Positions 39,858 through 45,162 of a stretch of 45,162 bases of DNA are shown piece after piece. The notes beneath the pieces were generated by a model. The model was not told where the DNA came from. It was given only the letters and a program-made list of their open reading frames with translations, and searched no databases. The DNA lies in the IMG/VR virus record IMGVR_UViG_3300006917_000008, positions 1 to 45,162 of that record. One strand, given 5' to 3'. A program made the translations under genes and the position numbers. Every line of letters starts with the position of its first letter. Position 1 is the first letter of the stretch. The DNA is from a virus.

Positions 39858-40478
39858 CTACCGACGCGGGGCGCTGCGGGTGGCCAGCTCGCCCCAGAGC
39901 GCGGCCTGGCGCAGCTTGCCGTCGCTGGTGTGGCGGCGCACCAGCTCCTCGAGGTCGCGGGGGGGCAGCCGGTACTTGTCTTTCATTTTCTTCAAAAAAC
40001 GCTCGTCACTTTCTTGGTTAATCTCTGACGGAGTCTCTGGTACTGAGCTGCCCAATTTGGATGGATGCATCGCGCCATTTTGAGCAGATGTCATCTGTCC
40101 ATTTTGAGCAGATGGATCGGCCAGATTGGCGGATGCGAGGAAGCGGCCCACCGCGTCGTCGTCGATGGTGTACCACTTGGTGCGATCGGTCTTGACCTTG
40201 TTAAAGTTGCCCGAGAGGACGAGGCCGTGCTCTTCGAGGAAGTCCAGGTGCCGCCTGAGCGTCGAGAGGGAGATCCAGGGGAATTGCTCCTGCCACTGGG
40301 GGTAGGTGTTGTAGACCCAGTAGCGGCCGTCGTAGAGGTGCTCGGAGCGATTGAGCCAGTAGTTGAGCTGCTGGAGGATGAGGGCGCGATCCGATCCGTC
40401 CAGCGCCACCGCGAGCGACGGGTAGAGCGGGATGGGGGGCTCGTTGACGAGGTACTGGCTGCGATGGCGCGGCGGCAT
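39858..40478 (-). CDS. Replication-initiator-like winged-helix protein
   Basis: 206 residues. The N-terminal 110 residues match a phage/plasmid replication protein pattern: IPLYPSLAVALDGSDRALIL, QQLNYWL, YWVYNTYPQWQEQFPWIS, STLRRHLDFLEEHGLVLSG. The middle has two near repeats of SAQNG. The last 60 residues are a charged helical tail. There is no DnaA-like ATPase, so host replication machinery would be recruited. The flanking cloverleaf region supports an origin function. Confidence 0.65.
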   Translation of the reverse strand: MPPRHRSQYLVNEPPIPLYPSLAVALDGSDRALILQQLNYWLNRSEHLYDGRYWVYNTYPQWQEQFPWISLSTLRRHLDFLEEHGLVLSGNFNKVKTDRTKWYTIDDDAVGRFLASANLADPSAQNGQMTSAQNGAMHPSKLGSSVPETPSEINQESDERFLKKMKDKYRLPPRDLEELVRRHTSDGKLRQAALWGELATRSAPRR

Positions 40479-40481
40479 GGG

Positions 40482-41069
40482 CTACTCCAGTGCGAATAGC
40501 CTCTTATACCACGGAACGCGCTGAGGGGCCTCCACGGGCGCTACAGGGGCTAATTTGGGTGCTTCCAGCAGCAGGACCCGATCCTTGTATTGCGCCAGCT
40601 CGGCCTGGTAGTAGCCGACGCGACCGGCGAGCTCGATGTTCTCGTCGTGGAGTCGCCTGCGCTCCTTCTCCGAGTCGTTCAGCCGCTCAAGCAGCGGTTG
40701 CAGCACGATGTTGATCGTCTCGGGGGTGAGGGCGGGATATGCCGGATTGGCCGACACGTCGCCAGCGGTATGTTGGGTTTCCGCTGTTTCCTCGACATAA
40801 TGGCCGTTCGGAGATGATTCGGGAGTCGGTTCGGACTCCGGAGTCGCTTCCGGACGGAGTTCGGGAGGGAGGTGCGAGATCGTCGCCTGGGCGCGCCCAC
40901 GGAGGTAGTCCAGAAGCTCGGCTTTGTCGATGCGCCGCCCCTGGGTGGTCGCCAGCGGCTTGAGGTGCCCGGCCTTCAGCCAATTCCTGACGGACTTCTC
41001 GGAGACGCCCGCCAGCCCGGCGGCCTGGGCCGTAGTAAGTCCGGTAGTCCCTTCTAAGTCCGTAGCCAC
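40482..41069 (-). CDS. MerR/excisionase-type HTH protein with coiled coil
   Basis: 195 residues, GTG start at 41069 with AGGAGGTAA upstream. Residues 11-55 form an excisionase/MerR-like HTH (TAQAAGLAGVSEKSVRNWLK, then RRIDKAELLDYL). Middle is Pro/Glu-rich; residues 105-165 are a coiled coil (LLERLNDSEKERRRLHDENI). Pattern is seen in plasmid replication or partition operons and phage early regulators. It lies directly upstream of the initiator-like gene. Confidence 0.65.
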   Translation of the reverse strand: MATDLEGTTGLTTAQAAGLAGVSEKSVRNWLKAGHLKPLATTQGRRIDKAELLDYLRGRAQATISHLPPELRPEATPESEPTPESSPNGHYVEETAETQHTAGDVSANPAYPALTPETINIVLQPLLERLNDSEKERRRLHDENIELAGRVGYYQAELAQYKDRVLLLEAPKLAPVAPVEAPQRVPWYKRLFALE

Positions 41070-41094
41070 TCCGGATTACCTCCTGTACGTTCGC

Positions 41095-41123
41095 AGCATA
41101 AGGCGAAAGCATGGAAAGATCAA
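41095..41123 (-). promoter_or_regulatory. Leftward promoter of the replication/ATPase block
   Basis: TTGATC (41123-41118), 17-bp spacer, TATGCT (41100-41095), about 25 nt before the GTG at 41069. It diverges from the rightward promoter at 41187-41215. Confidence 0.6.
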
Positions 41124-41186
41124 GAGGGAGTGGCGCATTCTAACTAGTCTTAGCGTGCCTTGGTGAAAGTTTGAGTATATTGCTTG

Positions 41187-41215
41187 TTGACATAATAACA
41201 ACCGCTTGCTACAAT
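41187..41215 (+). promoter_or_regulatory. Rightward consensus promoter of the plus-strand block
   Basis: TTGACA (41187-41192), 17-bp spacer, TGC-TACAAT (41207-41215). It is the best promoter in the window by consensus and the only one for the plus-strand genes. The start is about 41222, giving a short leader with a Shine-Dalgarno site. Confidence 0.8.
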
Positions 41216-41243
41216 TTAGGTATAAATGGAGGGGATAAATACA

Positions 41244-41408
41244 ATGAAGCAAACTAATTTGACCAAACTCGTACAAGGGCTCATGGAAACGGCGTTCGCT
41301 GGCTCCGAGGGAAACGAGAAGTACCGAAAGCAGATCGCCGAGTACACTGCAAAAGCCCTGGAGCCGTTCATCGACGCGATAATCGCGGACGAATGCGAAA
41401 GCAAATGA
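41244..41408 (+). CDS. Small early protein, unknown
   Basis: 54 residues from ATG 41244 (GGAGGGG Shine-Dalgarno site 9 nt upstream; an ATG at 41226 overlaps that site). Helical, acidic end (DAIIADECESK). First gene behind the strongest promoter, so probably expressed at once after entry. No family recognised. Confidence 0.55.
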   Translation: MKQTNLTKLVQGLMETAFAGSEGNEKYRKQIAEYTAKALEPFIDAIIADECESK

Positions 41409-41470
41409 GGCTTGATTCTGCTCCTAGCAAGCCTGGGAGCGGAAATGAGGTCTTATAGAGAAAGGATAAT

Positions 41471-41770
41471 ATGGCATTAGACGGAGGATACATCAATCTA
41501 TTTATCGACATAAAGCGAAGCGAAACACAGAAGCGTCTCATAGTACGGTGGGAGACGAGGAACAAGGAAGTCGGCGGTAATCTGGATTTGACCGACCTAT
41601 TTCTGTCCATCATGGAGTTCTGGGGCGAGCAAAGTAAGAAGTGTATATGCACTCAGCAAAACATGGGGGTGAGTCAGCTTCAGTGTCCTATTCATGGTTC
41701 TGGTAGGCCCAGCCTTGACTCCGCTTGTCCCGATGATGTATGTAAGCACCAGATAGGAGAGCATGACTGA
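41471..41770 (+). CDS. Small Cys-rich early protein
   Basis: 99 residues, Shine-Dalgarno GAAAGGATAAT. The first half is beta-like (YINLFIDIKRSETQKRLIV), the second half has CICTQQ, CPIHG, CPDDVCKH, suggesting a zinc site. It overlaps the next gene by 8 bp. Function unknown; position suggests host takeover. Confidence 0.55.
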   Translation: MALDGGYINLFIDIKRSETQKRLIVRWETRNKEVGGNLDLTDLFLSIMEFWGEQSKKCICTQQNMGVSQLQCPIHGSGRPSLDSACPDDVCKHQIGEHD

Positions 41771-42020
41771 TCTACAGAAACGGTTCGCCGCTTCGGTTCA
41801 ATGTAGTCTGGTGTGTGGAGATGGGTCGGGTAAGCCTCCTAAGCGGCATGTCGAGAGTTGTCCCTACATACCTTACTTTGAGGCATCAAAAGCAGCTAAA
41901 GAACTCGGCCAGCTCGGGGGGCGGAAGACCGCCCAGAGCCACGGCAAGCAGCACTTCTCCGAGGCGGGGAAGAAAGGCGCGGCGAAGCGGTGGGGAAAGG
42001 AGAAGCCGAGCGCGACATAA
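41763..42020 (+). CDS. Small basic protein with KGG-like repeats
   Basis: 85 residues. Residues about 48-80 repeat the theme of the KGG/stress-protein motif (LGQLGGRKTAQSHGKQ, SEAGKKGAAKRWGKEK). The N-terminal part has CSLVCGDG and a later CPY, a possible metal site. KGG-like proteins are DNA- or membrane-associated stress factors in bacteria; here it may be an early DNA-binding factor. Confidence 0.55.
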   Translation: MTDLQKRFAASVQCSLVCGDGSGKPPKRHVESCPYIPYFEASKAAKELGQLGGRKTAQSHGKQHFSEAGKKGAAKRWGKEKPSAT

Positions 42021-42023
42021 AAT

Positions 42024-42440
42024 ATGGCAGACATGGGGAAGCTACCAAATAAAACGATTACCGATGGCGACTGGAGAATGTCGATCATCGCCCAGCCCTG
42101 GCTCGATATCGTGGATGTATGGATAGGGCATTATCAGAACGGCAAGGCATATAGCCTGAACCTCAGGGAAGACGGGACGATGCTGGAGACGGAAATGAAG
42201 GAAGGGTCAGTCGAGGGCAAGCCATTCCTGCGTATACCCTTGAGGATCTATGAGCAGTTCGCCCAACTATTCAACAAGGCAGAGCTTCCGGTCGAGCAAG
42301 AGGCAACCCAGGCCGAGCTGAAAGCGACGAAGTTCCACTTAGAAGACATGAGGAATCTGGTATTTAAGAGACGGCCATCGACTAGCAGGCCGAAGAAGTC
42401 CAAGCCTCCCGCGCTCCCCAATGAAGAGCCAGACTTCTAG
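42024..42440 (+). CDS. Early protein of unknown function
   Basis: 138 residues. Alpha/beta body (IAQPWLDIVDVWIGHYQNG, FLRIPLRIYEQFAQLFNK), then a helix with TKFHLEDMRNLVFK and a basic Pro-rich tail. No family recognised. Last gene of the plus-strand unit. Confidence 0.55.
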   Translation: MADMGKLPNKTITDGDWRMSIIAQPWLDIVDVWIGHYQNGKAYSLNLREDGTMLETEMKEGSVEGKPFLRIPLRIYEQFAQLFNKAELPVEQEATQAELKATKFHLEDMRNLVFKRRPSTSRPKKSKPPALPNEEPDF

Positions 42441-42662
42441 TTGTCCCTAAATCTCAACGAACGCTAATCCCTATTACCGTGCGTTGAGCCTATAGTTCGT
42501 ATAATATCTCTTGTCCGCATAGTTTGAAATACCCCATATTCTGCATCCCCATAGGCTTTATCTCAGTTCCCCGTTCTGTGTCCTGATCGGTGGCGTCGGC
42601 GTGAGGTTGGGGAAGGAGCGGGAATTGTCGGTGTAGTGGACATGATCCAGACTTTGCACAGA
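42441..42662. other. Convergent intergenic region with inverted repeat
   Basis: 222 bp between the ends of the plus-strand block and the minus-strand lysis genes. The inverted repeat CTCAACG/CGTTGAG (42453-42488, 22-nt loop) may end the plus-strand message, but there is no T-run. No gene seen; a TATAAT at 42499 lacks a -35 partner. Confidence 0.4.
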
Positions 42663-43088
42663 TTAGTCCGCCGCTAAATCGGTCGTCTTCCGGGCGTTGA
42701 AGACCTCCTTCTGGCGGGCCATAGCCTCCCTGGTGGTGAGGCCAGTCGAGACGAGTCGCCGGGTTTCGGTGGGGTTGTACTTGTCGTACATCGTGGTGAG
42801 CTTCTTGTGGAAGAGGGTCTCGAAGTCGTAGCCCAGCGCGGTGAGGACGCCCAGCCCGCCGATTAGCGTGTCGAGCACCTCGTAGGCGAGGGCTTCTTTC
42901 TTCGCGGGGTCGAGCTGATCGAGCTGCGCGTGGGTCAGCCCATCGGCCTCTTGCTTGACCTCCTCGGCCTCGTGCAGGAAGTTGTCCAGGCGCGGCCCGA
43001 CGGCTGGTTTGCCGGCGTAGACGGCGCGCTCCCAGGAACCGAGGACGGCCTGGTGGACGTTGTGCATGGCGGTGTCGCGTTCTCTCAT
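42663..43088 (-). CDS. MazG-like nucleotide pyrophosphohydrolase candidate
   Basis: 141 residues from ATG 43088. All-helical, with FLHEAEEVKQEADGL (E-E-x-x-E type) and AYEVLDTLIGGLG (E-x-x-D), the two metal-binding helices of all-alpha NTP pyrophosphatases. LTALGYDFETLF follows as in MazG relatives. It could cleave (d)NTPs or alarmones to control host metabolism. It overlaps the holin gene upstream by 4 bp. Confidence 0.6.
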   Translation of the reverse strand: MRERDTAMHNVHQAVLGSWERAVYAGKPAVGPRLDNFLHEAEEVKQEADGLTHAQLDQLDPAKKEALAYEVLDTLIGGLGVLTALGYDFETLFHKKLTTMYDKYNPTETRRLVSTGLTTREAMARQKEVFNARKTTDLAAD

Positions 43089-43342
43089 CTGCTGATCGGT
43101 TGGTTCGTCTTGTAGATGCGCAAAATGATGTTGACGAGTCCGAAGAGCGCCACCGCGACGGCGGCCACCCCTTCGGCGATATCTTCGTTCGGGATTAGGC
43201 CCTTCACCAGTGCCCGTACTTGATCGGGGGTTATCAGGGTGATGAAGCCGACCGCGAAGATGGCGGTGTTGAACCAGACGGTCCACGATTGGTGGAATTG
43301 CTTGGTTTCCGGTTGGGTCGGTTGTTGTTTCTTTGCTGCCAT
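43085..43342 (-). CDS. Holin candidate
   Basis: 85 residues. Two transmembrane helices (WTVWFNTAIFAVGFITLI, about 20-37; GVAAVAVALFGLVNIILRI, about 58-76) and a short basic tail, the usual form of class II holins. It is two genes downstream of the M23 endopeptidase, so it would release or activate it. Shine-Dalgarno GAGGTGAT upstream. Confidence 0.7.
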   Translation of the reverse strand: MAAKKQQPTQPETKQFHQSWTVWFNTAIFAVGFITLITPDQVRALVKGLIPNEDIAEGVAAVAVALFGLVNIILRIYKTNQPISR

Positions 43343-43359
43343 AGGTCATCACCTCGATC

Positions 43360-43500
43360 CTACGAGTACATCAGCGTCAGGGCGTACGCGGCGAGCAGCA
43401 CGGTCCCCATGATGAGGATCGATAACTTGCTCAACTCGTGGACGAGCTTCTGCTCCTCCCTGAGCTCCTTTATCCTGAGTTTCTTGCGTTGTTCAAACAT
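43360..43500 (-). CDS. Tiny membrane protein of the lysis block
   Basis: 46 residues starting MFEQRKKLRIKELREEQ, a charged helix, then one transmembrane helix (LSILIMGTVLLAAYALTLMY). Position between endopeptidase and holin suggests a holin partner, antiholin or spanin-like role. No clear Shine-Dalgarno site. Confidence 0.5.
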   Translation of the reverse strand: MFEQRKKLRIKELREEQKLVHELSKLSILIMGTVLLAAYALTLMYS

Positions 43501-43524
43501 GCGTCGTGCAAATGACACCCACCG

Positions 43525-43995
43525 CTAGCGCGACAGACGCCAGGAAACTAGATTTGGATCGAGAATGTTGAGGAAACCCTGATAGCCGTTCTTGGTGTTG
43601 AGGCGGGTGCCGTAGGCGTCGGTTTCGACGAAGTTGACGTGGAGGTGGGGGCCGGAGGAGTTGCCCGAGTTGCCAGTGTGGCCGACGACCTGGCCCGCCT
43701 TGACGACGTTGCCGTAGCCGACGGTGATCCGCGAGAGGTGGCAGTACCAGACCGCGCACTTCTGCGCCGGGTCCCAGATGACGACGTAGTAGCCGTAATC
43801 CTTGGCCGAGAAGTTGGCCCTGAGGACGATCCCCTTCTCGAAGGGACAGAGCACTTTCACGCCGACAGGTGTCGCCCAGTCGGTGCCCTCATGACCCTTG
43901 AGTCCGAATTGCTGATAATACTCCGGTCGCGCCCCGTATTTCTGGCTGACCTTGTAGTTGCCCTCGAAGAGATCGCGTAGCACGTATTTAGACAT
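43525..43995 (-). CDS. M23 (LytM-type) peptidoglycan endopeptidase
   Basis: 156 residues, no signal peptide. M23 zinc ligands are present: GLKGHEGTDWATP (H-x-x-x-D), WYCHLSRI and SGPHLHVNFVE (H-x-H). The protein cuts peptide cross-links of the cell wall and is probably the phage endolysin, released by the holin encoded nearby. TATAAT lies 12 nt before the ATG, though without a -35 box. Confidence 0.82.
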   Translation of the reverse strand: MSKYVLRDLFEGNYKVSQKYGARPEYYQQFGLKGHEGTDWATPVGVKVLCPFEKGIVLRANFSAKDYGYYVVIWDPAQKCAVWYCHLSRITVGYGNVVKAGQVVGHTGNSGNSSGPHLHVNFVETDAYGTRLNTKNGYQGFLNILDPNLVSWRLSR

Positions 43996-44006
43996 ATGCG
44001 TTTATA

Positions 44007-44183
44007 TTATACATCATCCTGTAAAGCCCCCGAGAGCTCGCGCAGGTAGCGCAAATAGCGCCCCCGCAGGAACGATTTCGCCTCGGCGGTTGACTGGAAC
44101 GGCACATGCTGGGCGTCTTGCCTGGCCCGCTCAACCGCGAGCGCCTTCCTTCTTGCCTCGTTGGTAGTTTCTGATGCTTTCAT
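44007..44183 (-). CDS. Small basic helical protein
   Basis: 58 residues starting MKASETTNEARRKALAVE, Arg/Ala-rich, helical. It overlaps the end of the upstream gene by 53 bp in another frame, so it is less certain than its neighbours. No Shine-Dalgarno site. Function unknown. Confidence 0.4.
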   Translation of the reverse strand: MKASETTNEARRKALAVERARQDAQHVPFQSTAEAKSFLRGRYLRYLRELSGALQDDV

Positions 44184-44442
44184 GCTTTTTAACCAGCTCG
44201 ATGTAGAGCTTCTCGATCACGTCGCGCTGTTCGCGGGAGACATCCGAGAACTCCTGGAGCTTCTCCGCGAGGTGCTGCTTCACCCGCGTGCTCTCCCTGA
44301 GGTAGTCGCCGATGATCAGGTTGGTCTGCTGGCGCTCCTCGTGGACGAGCTTATTGAAGCGCGTGAGATACCAGATGAAGATCCCCGTCACGAGTGCTGC
44401 GCCGGATGATTGGGTCAGGAGCGAGAGCACTTCGTTTGTCAT
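44131..44442 (-). CDS. Membrane protein with coiled coil, lysis block
   Basis: 103 residues: one N-terminal transmembrane helix (SSGAALVTGIFIWYLT, about 12-28), then a long charged coiled coil (EERQQTNLIIGDYLRE, EKLQEFSDVSREQRD). This shape fits single-pass holin- or spanin-like lysis proteins. It lies between the last tail gene and the endopeptidase. Confidence 0.55.
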   Translation of the reverse strand: MTNEVLSLLTQSSGAALVTGIFIWYLTRFNKLVHEERQQTNLIIGDYLRESTRVKQHLAEKLQEFSDVSREQRDVIEKLYIELVKKHESIRNYQRGKKEGARG

Positions 44443-44451
44443 AGGCGAATA

Positions 44452-45162
44452 TCATAATACGGCCGCGCTGATCACCGATCCGGTGAGGATACGGGTGGTC
44501 TTGCCGGATTGAGCCGCAGCGCCGAGCTTGTAACTGTAGGTACCGGCGGCGACGGCGGTGTCCAGCCAGGTCACGGTGACAAAATCGCCGGTGGTGGTGT
44601 GCGGGGTGTCGACGGTGCCGCTCGTCAGCGTCGTGGAGTCGCGCTTGAGTCCGAGCGTGTAGTAGGCGGTGTCGGTGTCGTTCTGGGACTTGAAGGTGGC
44701 GACGATCAGGACATTCCTGGTGCTGGGGACGACGATACTCACCGAGCCGCCCGTGACATCGGTCAGCGAGGTGGCCGTGGTGGTGAAGTCCGAGCCGATC
44801 GCCGTGGTCCCGGAGGTGAGGGCGGTCAGATCCGCCCAGATAGGATTTGCGGAAGCGCCTTGCGTCTTGAGGAACTGACCACTGGTGCCGGGGGCGAGGC
44901 GGGAGAACAGGCCCGAACCGTTGCGATAGTAGATGTCTCCCTGGGCGTCCGAGGTGACGTTGATGATGGGGCTGGTGAGGGTCTTATTGGTGAGGGTCTG
45001 GGTGCCGGTCGGGGTGACGATCTTCGTGGTATCGACCGCGCCGGTGGATTGAACGAGAACATTGAGCAGGGAATCGATCACGTCGTTCCACATATCGACG
45101 GTGAGGACTCCTTTCACGGTCGCCCCCGAGTCGTGGCCGGCCGCCGAGGTCCCTTCGAGTCC
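44452..45162 (-). CDS. Virion structural protein, C-terminal part (continues at 1-348)
   Basis: The frame is open to the right edge and continues, through the terminal repeat, into 1-348. The C-terminal part has TLTNKTLTSPIINVTSDAQG (a tail-fibre-like repeat), GDIYYRNGSGLFSRLAPG, typical of phage fibre shafts, and a beta-rich end (TGSVISAAVL). Together with the N-terminal part it makes a 311-residue tail or decoration protein. Confidence 0.75.
   Translation of the reverse strand, partial: GLEGTSAAGHDSGATVKGVLTVDMWNDVIDSLLNVLVQSTGAVDTTKIVTPTGTQTLTNKTLTSPIINVTSDAQGDIYYRNGSGLFSRLAPGTSGQFLKTQGASANPIWADLTALTSGTTAIGSDFTTTATSLTDVTGGSVSIVVPSTRNVLIVATFKSQNDTDTAYYTLGLKRDSTTLTSGTVDTPHTTTGDFVTVTWLDTAVAAGTYSYKLGAAAQSGKTTRILTGSVISAAVL
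45040..45162. repeat. Right copy of exact 123-bp terminal repeat
   Basis: Identical to 1-123 in the same direction; see the left copy for interpretation. Confidence 0.95.

Overview
This window looks like the complete genome of a circular or circularly permuted, tailed, podovirus-like phage that also carries a plasmid or conjugation-type gene block (a phage-plasmid). Bases 1-123 are repeated exactly at 45040-45162. The molecule therefore closes on itself with a unique length of 45,039 bp, and one structural gene runs across the join. The code is standard (TAA, TAG and TGA all terminate real genes) and GC is high in the virion genes. Shine-Dalgarno sites of the AGGAGG type occur but are far from universal. 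The host cannot be fixed from sequence alone. A membrane-anchored SLT lysozyme, an M23 peptidase, Thr/Pro-rich secreted proteins, ArdC, a replication-relaxation protein and soluble VirD4/HerA-type ATPases together suggest a monoderm or candidate-phylum host (for example Patescibacteria or Chloroflexota). That is inference only.

Layout. All genes are on the minus strand except a four-gene block at 41.2-42.4 kb, so transcription mostly runs from right to left. From 41.1 down to 34.4 kb lies the plasmid-like module: a MerR/excisionase-type HTH protein, a replication-initiator-like winged-helix protein, a cloverleaf-forming intergenic region, two membrane or accessory proteins, two VirD4/TraG-like ATPases flanking a replication-relaxation protein, and a small membrane protein behind a leader that looks like a transcription attenuator. 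From 34.1 to 27.4 kb are ArdC, an HTH/zinc-ribbon regulator, a lysozyme, a Rad52/ERF-like annealing protein candidate, RusA, many tiny zinc-ribbon and membrane proteins, a tRNA-like gene with an oversized anticodon arm, and a strongly structured 144-nt intergenic RNA.

From 27.4 down to 0 kb is the virion module in typical podoviral order: small and large terminase, portal, scaffold, N4-gp56-type major capsid protein, adaptor, tail nozzle, tail fibres and internal (ejection) proteins. Two groups of carbohydrate-active genes are inserted in it. One (16.5-20.5 kb) holds a two-domain GT2, a methyltransferase, a NodB-like deacetylase and a GT4-like transferase. The other (9.5-10.9 kb) holds a methyltransferase and a GT2-like transferase. 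A 1126-residue fibre with about 27 twenty-residue repeats follows. The lysis genes (M23 endopeptidase, holin, small membrane proteins) lie at 43-44.4 kb and join the tail genes through the circle.

Regulation. The late region has an unusual repeating design: a sigma70-like promoter (TTGACA/G, 16-18 bp, TAnnnT) sits directly at or after a stop codon. It is often followed by a GC-rich hairpin whose T-run ends only 0-10 nt before the next start codon, usually with no Shine-Dalgarno site. A TTATGTAA element recurs at four promoters. The two most interesting items are this promoter-hairpin-AUG architecture, with at least one clear terminator/antiterminator pair, and the pairing of a phage virion module with a conjugation-type ATPase module.
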